Notes: generated by a model not told the origin, from the sequence alone. Positions 26,440-35,150 are shown, counted from the stretch's first letter. The stretch is DNA of 64,000 nucleotides from Saprospiraceae bacterium (GCA_016714985.1 JADKBS010000005.1:304501-368500); one strand, 5' to 3'. Translations and numbers: made by a program.

Positions 26440-27009
26440 ATGATGAAAAAAATACTCACGGTTCAGGGATTGAGCATCACTATTGAGCAGGTAAAAGAAG
26501 CTGACTACATCTCGTTGACGGATATTGCAAAAATCAATGCCGAAGACCCGGCTTATGTCATTCAAAACTGGATGAAAAACAACAACACAATCCGGTATCT
26601 CTTTATGTGGGAGCAAATTCACAACCCAGCCATAAACCCCATCCATTTGGATGACCTTTTGAAAACCGCCAATGACAACCGCAGGATAATTTCCCCAAAA
26701 ATGTGGATTGAAACGGTAAATGCCATTGGAATGCAATGGAAAACAGGGAGAGGTGGTGGAACACTTGCCCACAAAGACATTGCACTCAATTTCTGCTACT
26801 GGCTTAGCCCTGAATTCCAAATCTACCTCATCAAAGAATTCCAACGCCTCAAAGAAGAAGAGTTTTCCCAAAAGAGCCTAAAATGGCACATCAGCCGTAT
26901 CACTAACCTTGTGGATGAAACCCGTAATTGGCTCGAGACAATACCAGGCCAACATCCAGAACGCAACAGGTTGAATTTCGGAAATGATAATGGTGAGCAA
27001 GCACCATAA
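26440..27009 (+). CDS. KilA-N domain protein
   Basis: A 189-residue protein with a KilA-N DNA-binding domain across about residues 10-130: EADYISLTDIAKI, VIQNWMKNNNTIRYLFMWE, NPIHLDDLL and the conserved GRGGGTLAHKDIALNFCYWLSPEFQIYLIKEFQRL. KilA-N domains are most common in phages and mobile elements. After the domain come only about 50 residues (ending RNWLETIPGQHPERNRLNF), so the usual longer C-terminal part may be missing. No phage or transposon gene is next to it, so it looks like an isolated acquired gene. It converges with the GH3 gene, with just 8 bp between stop codons. Confidence 0.88.
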   Translation: MMKKILTVQGLSITIEQVKEADYISLTDIAKINAEDPAYVIQNWMKNNNTIRYLFMWEQIHNPAINPIHLDDLLKTANDNRRIISPKMWIETVNAIGMQWKTGRGGGTLAHKDIALNFCYWLSPEFQIYLIKEFQRLKEEEFSQKSLKWHISRITNLVDETRNWLETIPGQHPERNRLNFGNDNGEQAP

Positions 27010-27017
27010 CTTGCCAA

Positions 27018-28982
27018 TTAATCATAAAGGAGACCAACTCCGAACTTATACAACGCCCCCTTACTGTCATACGGCACATCCTCCTTCTGTTCCCGCACCG
27101 CCTCCATGCTCGAAGGCAGTTCAAAAGGCAATTTTCCCTGTGGCTTTGACTTGCCAAAAACCACGTCCAGTACTGCTGCATCGCTGGCTCCAAACTCGCC
27201 GAAAACACCCTTTGCCGCTGCATTGATTTCTGGGAAAACAGCAGGTCGGTCGAGGTTGATGATGAAGATGGTCGGCTTCGTTTGGCAGAGGTCGAGCAGT
27301 TCTTGCAGAGCTTCCCCTTTGAAGTCGAGGTCTCCGTGGTGGAACATCTTGGCGATGATATTGCTGCCGGGCACAGGCACGAAAGGCGTGTTCGCACGAA
27401 CGAGGATGAAGTCGGCATCCGCTGGCTTTTCGACTACCGTACCGTATTGCTCCGCAACTTTTTTATCCATGTTTTTCACAAACAGCTTGACCTGTTTCTC
27501 TTTTAGGGGCAGTACGTTCCCATCATTTTTGAGCAGGGTCATGGCCCTGCGCTGGGCCTGCTCGCCTAGGGCTTTCCAGTCCGCTTTGCCCACGGTTTTT
27601 TCGGCATTTTCGGGGTCAACATAAGGGTTGTCAAACAGCCCCAGCACGAACTTCTGGCGCATGAGCCGCTTCACGGATTGGTCAATACGCTCCTCCGTCA
27701 GCTTGCCCGATTTTACGAGGCTTACGATATAATGTGGGCAATTTTCCCCTCCAATCTGGTCAACGCCCGCATTGATGACCTTAAGCACCCGCTCCTCCTC
27801 GCTCAGGTTTTCAACGCCCCAAGCAGCAGGCGGCATGACAGGTTTCTCGGTGATGATGCCCCAATCCGTGCAGACCACCCCATCGAACTGGTATTTTTCA
27901 CGAAGCAAACCCGTAATCATCTCTTTGTTGTAGCTGAAGCCCACGTTCTCCGAAGATTGGTCGGTGGGCACGCCATAATAAGGCATGATGGAACCTGTCT
28001 TTGCGCCAAAGGCAGCCTCGAACGGCTTCAGGTGGTACTGGAAATTGTTGCCTGGATAGACCTGTCCTTTTTGGAACTCAAAATGCGGGTCTAGGCCCTC
28101 CTTCTGTGGGCCGCCGCCGCTGAAGTGTTTGGTCATGCAGACCACACTGCCAGCATTGAGTGAGTCGCCGTTTTGGAAGCCTTTGATGTACGGCACAATG
28201 AGTCGGGAAGCGAGGTCGGCATCCTCTCCAAACGTGCCGCTGATGCGTGCCCAGCGTGGCTCCGTGGCGAGGTCGGCCATGGGGTGCAGTGCCACCCGTA
28301 TGCCCACGGCGAGGTACTCCTGCCGTGCGATGTCGGCGAACTGCTTCATGATAGTGCTATCGCCGATGGCACCGAATCCGATTTGCTCCGGCCACTGCGT
28401 CATTCCCTCGGATTTCATGGTGAAAATGCTGCTGCTGAAATAATGCCGGGGGTCTGAGCCGATGGTAATGGGGATGCCCAATCGGGTGCGCTCGGCCATT
28501 CGTTGGAGGTCGTTGTGCCACTCAGCCATTACCTTTGGCGATGCCCCTTGTAGCACATTCAAGTGGTTCAGTTTGTCAGCCGCCACTACTTTTAATTGTG
28601 TTCCCATCATTGAAAGCGCAAAGTCCATCCCAGCTGTGGGCCAGGGCAGCACCTCGATGGCCTTGCCGTCTTTGCCAACGGGGGTCATGGTGAAGAACAT
28701 GGATCCAGCCTTTTCTTCCAAATTCATCTGTGATACCAGGTCGTTCACCCTTGCTTCGAGCGGTGCATGGCTGTCTTCGTAAGGGTCGAGCTTGCCGTTT
28801 TTGTTCAGGTCTCGGTAGTGGCGTTCGTCAACCGATAGGGTAGGGGCGGCTTCTCCAAGCATGGCACGATAGTCCTTGGCCTCGCTGGATGATTTGATTT
28901 TCAGGTAACAAACCCCAATAATGAGCAGCAATAGGATAGCCAATAGCAGGTATCCAATGATTTTGAAGATTTTTTTCAGCAT
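27018..28982 (-). CDS. glycoside hydrolase family 3 protein (beta-glucosidase-like)
   Basis: A 654-residue exported GH3 enzyme with an N-terminal membrane helix (IIGYLLLAILLLLIIGVCYL) that acts as signal anchor. The family's two-domain layout is clear: a (beta/alpha)8 barrel with RLGIPITIGSDPRHYF, MTKHFSGGGPQKEG and the nucleophile Asp in GVVCTDWGI, followed by an alpha/beta sandwich with RRAMTLLKNDGNVLPL and a C-terminal fibronectin-like part. It probably removes glucosyl or xylosyl units from oligosaccharides in the periplasm. The ATG at 28982 is chosen over 29021. The next gene upstream on this strand encodes a cytochrome c. Confidence 0.93.
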   Translation of the reverse strand: MLKKIFKIIGYLLLAILLLLIIGVCYLKIKSSSEAKDYRAMLGEAAPTLSVDERHYRDLNKNGKLDPYEDSHAPLEARVNDLVSQMNLEEKAGSMFFTMTPVGKDGKAIEVLPWPTAGMDFALSMMGTQLKVVAADKLNHLNVLQGASPKVMAEWHNDLQRMAERTRLGIPITIGSDPRHYFSSSIFTMKSEGMTQWPEQIGFGAIGDSTIMKQFADIARQEYLAVGIRVALHPMADLATEPRWARISGTFGEDADLASRLIVPYIKGFQNGDSLNAGSVVCMTKHFSGGGPQKEGLDPHFEFQKGQVYPGNNFQYHLKPFEAAFGAKTGSIMPYYGVPTDQSSENVGFSYNKEMITGLLREKYQFDGVVCTDWGIITEKPVMPPAAWGVENLSEEERVLKVINAGVDQIGGENCPHYIVSLVKSGKLTEERIDQSVKRLMRQKFVLGLFDNPYVDPENAEKTVGKADWKALGEQAQRRAMTLLKNDGNVLPLKEKQVKLFVKNMDKKVAEQYGTVVEKPADADFILVRANTPFVPVPGSNIIAKMFHHGDLDFKGEALQELLDLCQTKPTIFIINLDRPAVFPEINAAAKGVFGEFGASDAAVLDVVFGKSKPQGKLPFELPSSMEAVREQKEDVPYDSKGALYKFGVGLLYD

Positions 28983-29115
28983 GGCGGTGGTGTTTGTTCG
29001 ATGAAGGAAAGGAATGAACAAAGGAAAGCAAATGGATTGGAATCATAAAACAAAAGCGTCGAGCAGCAGCTATGGCCACCCGACGCAATGAAATCCTTAA
29101 AAGAAAAGTGTCTCT

Positions 29116-29550
29116 CTATTCCTGTATCGTCCTCAGGTAAGCGGTGATATGGTCAATTTTTGCTTGCAGCACCTTTTCATCTGTGATGCCTTCTGCTTTT
29201 TTGAAGGTCTCCCACCAAGCAGGCATGTCGGTGGTGCTGTGACCGGGCACACTCTCCACCCCGGCAATGATTTTCGAGATTTCAGCATCGGGGAACTGCC
29301 CATTGCGGCGCTGGGCAATCTGGCGCAGATTTTTGGGTGGCGTTTCCAACATGCCCGCCATTTGGCTCTGTCCATCCCCATTCTCGCCGTGGCAAGGGGT
29401 GCAGTATGACTTGAACCATTCTTCGCCTTCGGCAATGCCTTCTTTTTTCTCGTTGGCACAACCAATTGCGAAGGCAACCAATGCTAACACGAATAGGGCG
29501 GCTGGTAGGATTTGGGGCCATGTTGTCCCCGTTTGATGACTGCTTTTCAT
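29116..29550 (-). CDS. mono-haem cytochrome c lipoprotein (paralogue A)
   Basis: A 144-residue class I cytochrome c. The signal sequence ends at lipobox AIGC (Cys31), so it is probably tethered to a membrane facing the periplasm. The haem-binding motif is CTPCH near residue 50, and the distal Met lies in STTDMPAWW. Its closest relative in the window is the gene at 35202-35639; by eye about 60% of residues match over the full length. The upstream region also resembles that of the paralogue except for a double-hairpin element inserted here. The TonB receptor gene lies upstream on the same strand. Confidence 0.9.
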   Translation of the reverse strand: MKSSHQTGTTWPQILPAALFVLALVAFAIGCANEKKEGIAEGEEWFKSYCTPCHGENGDGQSQMAGMLETPPKNLRQIAQRRNGQFPDAEISKIIAGVESVPGHSTTDMPAWWETFKKAEGITDEKVLQAKIDHITAYLRTIQE

Positions 29551-29574
29551 AATAGCTGATTTTGTTGATGGATG

Positions 29575-29699
29575 GCAACTACTTGGAGCGGATGTTTTTT
29601 GAAAAATTGAAAATTTTCAAAAAAGCACCCACATCGTGGGAGGCGAGGTAAAAAATGAAATTTTTTTCCTCGCCTCCCACGCCCTCCTAAGCAGTGGCG
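29575..29699 (+). repeat. double-hairpin dispersed element, copy 3
   Basis: About 125 bp running from gcaactacttggagcgg to ctcctaagcagtggc. Hairpin A (gttttttgaaaaattg and complement) precedes hairpin B (gggaggcgaggtaaaa and complement). The flanking sequence gatggcaact occurs at 29571-29580 and again at 29717-29726; the paralogous cytochrome locus has this sequence only once (35673-35682) and no element. Confidence 0.85.
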
Positions 29700-29821
29700 A
29701 TGGAAGCTGTTTTGCCGATGGCAACTGGGCCATCTTGCGCACTGCAAGTGTAGTGGTAATGCGGAAAATCAGCGGTGATAATGGTCAGTATGAAAAGATG
29801 CGTTTTGGCAATGGTAGGCAA

Positions 29822-32068
29822 TCAAAACTCCCAAGTCCCCCCCGCCGTGTAGTTCCGCCCCGGCATCCGGTAGCGTTCCAGTTCCTCGTACTGGTTATTG
29901 GTGAGATTGTCGAGTGCGAGGTAGAACTGTAGGTGTTTTGATTTTTGCCAGCCGATTTTTGCGTTCAGCACCGTAGCCGCTCCCGGTTCGCTGCCGGGAT
30001 AGATGAACACCTCTTTGATGGTGCTGCGGTAGCGGGCGTTGACATTGGCAGTGAACTTCCCAAAATAAGCAGTAGCGCCTGCGCCCAATGTATGCTTCAT
30101 CTTGTAGGCCAAATCGTCGTTCAGCCGGCCTTCGGAAATGTCCCTTGCATCGAGGTAGGTATAGCTGATATGCAGGCGGGCCATGTTTTTTATTTGCCGA
30201 ACATAGGCTATTTCAAAGCCCTGCATCACCGCCGCTTTCAGGTTAATCACCCGATAGCGTAGCGGTTCCAGCGGCTTGGAGACCTGCTGAAAAGAAATCA
30301 GGTCTTGGTATTTGTTGTAAAAAACGGCGACATCGAAGCTGCTGCGGTTTTTCAGGCTCCACTTCACACCCAGTTCGGCGGAGAGCGTCAACTTCTCGGA
30401 TTTCAGTCCCGCATTGGGTTCAAACGACAAACCGCCGCCCTGCTCGAACTTGATGAACCGCTCGGCCATAGCCGGATTCCTGAACGCTTGTGCCAGTAGT
30501 GCCCTGACACCCAAATCTTTTGATGGCTGGTACAAGAACGCCAGCTTCGGGCTAAAATTCGTTTCGTGGAACTCGCCCAAGATACGGTAATGGTCAACCC
30601 TGGTGCCAGCAGTAAGGGTAAAATGCTTCGCAATGCTCCACTCGTCCTGCAAGTATGCACCGATATTGACGGCCTCGTGGCGTCCATACAGCACTGTGTC
30701 CGGCAGGCCGACCACGTGATCCATGTTCAGGTCAACGCCCATGACGAGGGCATGGTTGTCAGTTACGAACCAGTCCACCTGCGACACGCTGCCCAGCCGC
30801 TGCGCCATGATGGACGATTTTGCGACCACCTGCTTGCCCTTGTTCACGTTCGTGCTGTCGTTTTCGGGGTCGTTGTCGAAGCTGTACTTGGAGTTGTTTT
30901 GATAATAAAAGATACGGGTCGAGTACTTTACCTTGGCACTTGGGATGGCGTAATAATAAAAATCGGCGTTGACCTCCCGGCGGTCTTGGTAGTCGTCTTG
31001 GCGATGAGCGGCAACGGCATAAGGCTGGTTGAAACTGAGCCAGGTTGCGGGCGTGTCGTTGTGGATTCGATTGGCGTTGAGCGTAACTTGCAGGTGGCGG
31101 TTGCCATTGAGCGCCCAAGTGCCCTTTCCGTAGAAATTGAGCAGGTCGAAGCCCGATTTCTGGCGGTGGCCGTCATTGTGCTTCCAACCGCCGTCGAGCA
31201 GGTAGGAGAACCGCTTGTAGCTGCGGCTGTGATTGGCCTCAAAGGTGAAGAAATCCCTATAGCCGACCTCACCGAGCCGAGCTGATTGTTTTTCGTAATT
31301 CCCGTAGTTCAAGTGGATTTTGGTGCTGGGTGTAGCAGCAGCTTTTCGAGTGATGACGTTCACCACACCGCCCATTGCCGAGGAGCCATAAAGCGAGGAG
31401 TAAGCCCCTTTCACTACTTCGATGCGCTCGATGGAGTTCAGGGGCACGAGGTTCCACAGTGCCCCCGCCGACTCTGGGCTGAGCGCCGGGCGTCCATCAA
31501 TCAGCAACAGCACCCGGTTGCCAATGCCCCCGCCTGCCACTTCCGAAGCACCCCGAATGGAGAACGCCTGCACATTGGCATTGCTGGACCTTGTAACCAC
31601 CACGCCCGGCGCCTCATCGAAGGCTTGGTCGAAAGTGGTGATGTTCTTCTCCTTGATTTGTTGGGCAGTGATTAGCGCAACGCTCGCCGGGGCCAGTTTT
31701 GCCGCTTGCGGCATACGGGTGGCGGTCACGATGGCCTCGTCGCCGAGGATGGCCATTGGCTCCAGTTCAAAGGCGATTGTTGTTGTTTTACCAGCCACCA
31801 CGTCCACGTCCTTCGTAACCTCCTCCCGATAGCCAACGCAACTGGCCGTCAATATGTACCTTCCCGGTGTCAGCCCCTTCATTTCAAAAACTCCATCCAC
31901 ATCGGTTGCCGTGCCGCCATTGTTGTTTCGCAATACATTGACAAAGGGCAAATGCTCGCCCGTCGCAGCGTCACGCACAACGCCAGTGATACTGCCAGTG
32001 CCCTGCCCGAAGCAGGACATAGCGAAGCACCAAAGCAAAATGGCGGTGGATAGTTTTTTTGAAATCAT
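29822..32068 (-). CDS. TonB-dependent outer-membrane receptor
   Basis: A 748-residue outer-membrane protein with signal peptide MISKKLSTAILLWCFAMSCFG. An N-terminal carboxypeptidase-like regulatory domain (GSITGVVRDAATGEHLPFVNV) comes first, then the plug domain (ITTFDQAFDEAPGVVVTRSS, SIRGASEVAGGGIGNRVLLLIDGRPAL, VVKGAYSSLYGSSAMGGVVNVIT) and a 22-strand barrel ending in YTAGGTWEF with the terminal Phe. The architecture fits a siderophore, metal or vitamin B12 receptor more than a SusC. It follows a small lipoprotein gene on the same strand, separated only by a mirrored repeat, so co-transcription is likely. Confidence 0.93.
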   Translation of the reverse strand: MISKKLSTAILLWCFAMSCFGQGTGSITGVVRDAATGEHLPFVNVLRNNNGGTATDVDGVFEMKGLTPGRYILTASCVGYREEVTKDVDVVAGKTTTIAFELEPMAILGDEAIVTATRMPQAAKLAPASVALITAQQIKEKNITTFDQAFDEAPGVVVTRSSNANVQAFSIRGASEVAGGGIGNRVLLLIDGRPALSPESAGALWNLVPLNSIERIEVVKGAYSSLYGSSAMGGVVNVITRKAAATPSTKIHLNYGNYEKQSARLGEVGYRDFFTFEANHSRSYKRFSYLLDGGWKHNDGHRQKSGFDLLNFYGKGTWALNGNRHLQVTLNANRIHNDTPATWLSFNQPYAVAAHRQDDYQDRREVNADFYYYAIPSAKVKYSTRIFYYQNNSKYSFDNDPENDSTNVNKGKQVVAKSSIMAQRLGSVSQVDWFVTDNHALVMGVDLNMDHVVGLPDTVLYGRHEAVNIGAYLQDEWSIAKHFTLTAGTRVDHYRILGEFHETNFSPKLAFLYQPSKDLGVRALLAQAFRNPAMAERFIKFEQGGGLSFEPNAGLKSEKLTLSAELGVKWSLKNRSSFDVAVFYNKYQDLISFQQVSKPLEPLRYRVINLKAAVMQGFEIAYVRQIKNMARLHISYTYLDARDISEGRLNDDLAYKMKHTLGAGATAYFGKFTANVNARYRSTIKEVFIYPGSEPGAATVLNAKIGWQKSKHLQFYLALDNLTNNQYEELERYRMPGRNYTAGGTWEF

Positions 32069-32155
32069 CTGGATAAATGATGGATGATAAATGATAAATG
32101 ATGAATTTGACACAGCGCCAGATTCATCATTCATCATTCATCATTTATCATTGAA
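32069..32155. repeat. mirrored phrase repeat (gataaatgatgaat type), second locus
   Basis: Units of tggatgataaatgataaatg on the left and tcatcattcatcatttatca on the right fill the gap between the lipoprotein stop and the receptor start. The phrase is the same as at 20697-20804. Confidence 0.8.
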
Positions 32156-32770
32156 CTACTGGTACCACTGCTCCACAAAGCCAAAATCGGCCTTGAAATT
32201 GAGTTCCAGTTCTTCTTTGTCCTTGATGGTAATGGTGGATGGTGCTGGTTCATCAAAAATGGTCATGACGCTTGGGCCAGCTTGAATCTTGATGACGATG
32301 CCGTGGCTCACGGTCGTTTCATTGCCCCAGTGGCAGCCGAGTGTGGCCGTTTTGAGCGAAGGGTCGGTCACGCCATCGTGGCGGAAACCGATGGCCAAGG
32401 CAGAGTAAGTGCCTGGCTCCACTTCAATTTCGTAATCGTACTCCGTTTGGCCTGCTTTGTACTCAAGGATAACGGGGTTCTGTGAGTTGTAAGGTGCGCC
32501 CACGGCGTAAGTGCCACCCAAGGAGCCAGGGCCAAATGCGCCGTCCGGTATCTCACCCCAACCCGCCAATGGGTCGAGGCTGAAAGCGGGGAAGATGGTC
32601 ACTTCCACCACGCCGCTGTCCTGCCAGGTCTCCCAGAGGTCGGCATTGTCAATCGTAATGGTTCCATAGACTTTGGTGGTTTTTGGCGCTTCGTCGTCCT
32701 TGCAGCCTGTCAGGAAGAGTGCGCTCACAGCGAGCATGGCCGTCATCAGGCCGAAGATGCTGATTTTCAT
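32156..32770 (-). CDS. lipoprotein of unknown function before a TonB receptor
   Basis: A 204-residue lipoprotein (lipobox LTGC, Cys23). The mature part starts with acidic residues (KDDEAPKT), a possible surface-export signal in Bacteroidota, and continues as a beta-rich domain (VYGTITIDNADLWETW ... EYDYEIEVEPGTYSALAIGFRHDG ... GCHWGN). No family is recognised. The position immediately ahead of a TonB-dependent receptor, on the same strand, suggests a surface partner that captures the same ligand. Two cytochromes c lie in the region, so a metal or redox-linked ligand is conceivable, but this is speculative. Confidence 0.7.
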   Translation of the reverse strand: MKISIFGLMTAMLAVSALFLTGCKDDEAPKTTKVYGTITIDNADLWETWQDSGVVEVTIFPAFSLDPLAGWGEIPDGAFGPGSLGGTYAVGAPYNSQNPVILEYKAGQTEYDYEIEVEPGTYSALAIGFRHDGVTDPSLKTATLGCHWGNETTVSHGIVIKIQAGPSVMTIFDEPAPSTITIKDKEELELNFKADFGFVEQWYQ

Positions 32771-33019
32771 AAGGAACAGTTGTTAAGGTTTGATTTCTTA
32801 TTGCGAAACGGCGGCGAGATAATAGCTCAGCACCGCCGTTTTTGCCGATGCAAAGGTTGGCACTGTTCACCGGACGAATATCATGGGAATGTCAAAAGGG
32901 GTGGGGGATTGTCAGGGGGGTGTCAAAAAACAAAACTTGAAAATTTAATCGGACGATGGTAAAACGTCGAGAAATTCAATGAAGTAGTTATGTTTGACCC
33001 ACTATTATAAACAACTACT

Positions 33020-33481
33020 ATGAAGAAACGGGAAGGCTACGAATTCTATTTCAACGAGGACAGAACCGAGTTTCGCTTCGAAAGCGTGGGGCCAAAAGGG
33101 ACTATCATTAAAATGGTGAGGTTTAAAGCTGTCGAAGAAAACCTGTTCAGTCTTGCTTTTGGAGACAAGGATTCAGATGATTTTGACGATGAAATTATCT
33201 CGGACAATGGCGATATGCGTAAGGTGGTTCAAACCTTGGTCAATGTCGTACATTTTTTCACCGTAACAAATCCTGCCATTAGAATCGTGATTTGGCCTGT
33301 TGATAGAAAAAGAAAGCTGCTTTATAACCGTATTTTCCAACAATTTGAATCTGAAATATTGGAATATTACTCAATTGAAGGGTACACTTTCAATCCAAGG
33401 TCGAAGGAGTTTTTCGACACTCGAAAAATCTATGACGCCTTTGTTCTTATTCCTGAGAAACCTATCTTTGAAACTCATTAA
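33020..33481 (+). CDS. DUF6934 family protein
   Basis: A 153-residue cytosolic protein. The pattern YEFYFNEDRTEFRFESVGPKG followed by LFSLAFGDKDSDDFDDEIISDNGD and KLLYNRIFQQ fits DUF6934, a small family common in Bacteroidota. A second small gene follows after 12 bp on the same strand, an arrangement often seen for this family and suggestive of a two-component unit such as a toxin-antitoxin pair. Function is unknown. The region is more AT-rich than its neighbours. Confidence 0.7.
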   Translation: MKKREGYEFYFNEDRTEFRFESVGPKGTIIKMVRFKAVEENLFSLAFGDKDSDDFDDEIISDNGDMRKVVQTLVNVVHFFTVTNPAIRIVIWPVDRKRKLLYNRIFQQFESEILEYYSIEGYTFNPRSKEFFDTRKIYDAFVLIPEKPIFETH

Positions 33482-33493
33482 AATCATTTTGCC

Positions 33494-33802
33494 ATGACAA
33501 CCGCAGAAAAAGCATCAACAATAGTAGGCAGACCAATGACTGCAGAAGAAGAAAACGAGGTGAGAAAAGCGTTTGCTAGGTTTCCCTACACCGCCAAATT
33601 TAAGAAGACCTTGGAGTTTACCACCTTGTTCAGGTTTGATGAACTGCGTCTTGCCCACCCGGATTGGGAGCTCAACAAAATACTTGGGAACATCATGCTC
33701 GGATACTCCAAGGACATACCTTCTGCCCTACTCCTTGAAATGACCCAAATAATCATTGCAGAATGGGAGAAGAAAGGGGAATTGGAGACTGTTGTACTTT
33801 GA
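33494..33802 (+). CDS. small protein paired with DUF6934 gene
   Basis: A 102-residue soluble, helical protein (ITAEEENEVRKAF-like start, then LRLAHPDWELNKILGN and LLLEMTQIIIAEWEKK). No family is assigned. It starts 12 bp after the DUF6934 stop, so the genes are almost certainly co-transcribed and probably act together. It converges with the DUF4145 gene. Confidence 0.65.
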   Translation: MTTAEKASTIVGRPMTAEEENEVRKAFARFPYTAKFKKTLEFTTLFRFDELRLAHPDWELNKILGNIMLGYSKDIPSALLLEMTQIIIAEWEKKGELETVVL

Positions 33803-33828
33803 GTTGTAATATCCCAAATTTGACTATT

Positions 33829-34584
33829 TTAGAATGGGCCATCTTCAGTGCCTAACCTTTTATGTTTTAATTTCCTGCCTTTTTCAAGGATTTCATAAAT
33901 ATTGTCCAATACATGTTCAATTATTTCAAGTGCAAGGTTTAATTCATCTTTTGAAGGTATTGAAAGTTCGTGGATGGATTTATTACCCAAATATCTGTGT
34001 TCATGTAAAATTTCTGCATGTTTTTTGGTCAATATCCCCTTTTCATGCATACCGTTTATCTTACCTTGTAAATCTTTAAACCTACTTTTTATTATAGTTC
34101 CATCTTTCCTAGTTTTTTCAACCTCACCATCTATGATGCCGTTCTCTTTGCATAATCCCTCAACAAGTCCTCTAATTCCTGCTGCACATAAAGTCGAATT
34201 GTCGTTATTATAACAGTCTATAGTCTCACGATAAATTCTTCTTAAATTGTAAGGAATGTTGAAAAAATCCTTTGAGTTCCAACTACTATCTGTTCTTTTT
34301 GGATAAATCAGTTCATTAATACTTGAATCTTCCCCGTCCCAATCTTCAGAATTAGCATGCTCACTCCTAAAAGAAATAGTGCTACAACCTTGACACTCTA
34401 TTATTTGATAATTATCACTCCAGTAGTACCATTCATCGTAAAATTCATTACCACAGACAATACGTTCTTTTCCTGATTGATCAATAGAGCATATGACTTT
34501 ATGGTTAGTTCGAATTTTACACTTTGTACATACAACTTTGAATGTCTTACCAACGGTCTCATTTGTTTTTGTAGTTGTTGCCAT
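33829..34584 (-). CDS. zinc-ribbon DUF4145 domain protein
   Basis: A 251-residue cytosolic protein beginning MATTTKTNETVG. Two CxxC pairs (VVCTKCKI and ECQGCSTI, about 45 residues apart) form a zinc ribbon. The C-terminal half is a helical DUF4145 domain (IPYNLRRIYRETIDCYNNDNST, AAGIRGLVEGLCKENG, KHAEILHEHRYLGNKSIHEL). DUF4145 proteins are often found near restriction or defence genes, but none is identified here. The coding sequence is clearly richer in A and T than the surrounding genes, suggesting recent acquisition. The start at 34584 is chosen; the frame runs open to 34872 but the extra part overlaps the next promoter and pseudogene. Confidence 0.78.
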   Translation of the reverse strand: MATTTKTNETVGKTFKVVCTKCKIRTNHKVICSIDQSGKERIVCGNEFYDEWYYWSDNYQIIECQGCSTISFRSEHANSEDWDGEDSSINELIYPKRTDSSWNSKDFFNIPYNLRRIYRETIDCYNNDNSTLCAAGIRGLVEGLCKENGIIDGEVEKTRKDGTIIKSRFKDLQGKINGMHEKGILTKKHAEILHEHRYLGNKSIHELSIPSKDELNLALEIIEHVLDNIYEILEKGRKLKHKRLGTEDGPF

Positions 34585-34770
34585 AATAAGGTTACTAATT
34601 TTGGTGTTATGCATAAAACTGATGTTTCGGTTTGAATTGCCATCAATAAAACAGCTACTATCTATCCGAAACCTCGTCAATTTTCCCAGCAAACATAAAA
34701 AAAATCCCCAATTTATTAAACCCTTCCCGCCATTTCCTACCTTCGCCCCCCTAAAACCGCCGCACCCTCC

Positions 34771-35110
34771 ATGAAAAAACTCATCCCTTTCCTCCTCGTC
34801 TTCGCCCCCCTCTTTGCGCCAGCGCAAAACAAAAACCTCCTCCAAAAACTCTCCCAACTCCCTGACTACCAATTCTTTACCCCCGTCGAGTCAACCCGTG
34901 ACTGGCTCATCCACCCCATCACCGCCCCACCACCGTGCTGAAAGATATCGAAAAAGACCTCGTCCTCACCAACGGCCTGCTGCTCCGCCGCTGGCGCATC
35001 GCACCTGACGTGGCCACGACCCACCTTACGCTTTTGACCAACGGCGATAACTACCTGCGGGGCGTGAAGCCCGAAGCGCAGCTCGTGCTGGATGGCGACA
35101 CGGTGCTCAT
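34771..35110 (+). pseudogene. truncated, frameshifted paralogue of the glycosidase-like gene at 35884
   Basis: From its ATG at 34771 this stretch copies the first 113 or so codons of the intact gene, with the same signal peptide and the same LSQLPDYQFFTPVE segment. A one-base deletion near 34930 (atcaccgccccaccaccg against atcgccacacccaccaccg) brings a TGA stop at 34939-34941 in the original frame. The match continues in the shifted frame (KDLVLTNGLLLRRWRIAPDV) and ends abruptly at gacacggtgc near 35102. The remaining 630 codons are absent. It is a remnant of a tandem duplication. Confidence 0.88.
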
Positions 35111-35117
35111 CATCACA

Positions 35118-35150
35118 AGTCAGGCGGTGACTTCAAGTCATCGCCTGACT
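35118..35150. repeat. 15 bp stem-loop at the broken end of the pseudogene
   Basis: Arms agtcaggcggtgact and agtcatcgcctgact (one mismatch) surround a 3-base loop. It starts a few bases after homology to the intact gene is lost, so it may mark the rearrangement joint or act as terminator of the cytochrome gene on the other strand. Confidence 0.55.
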
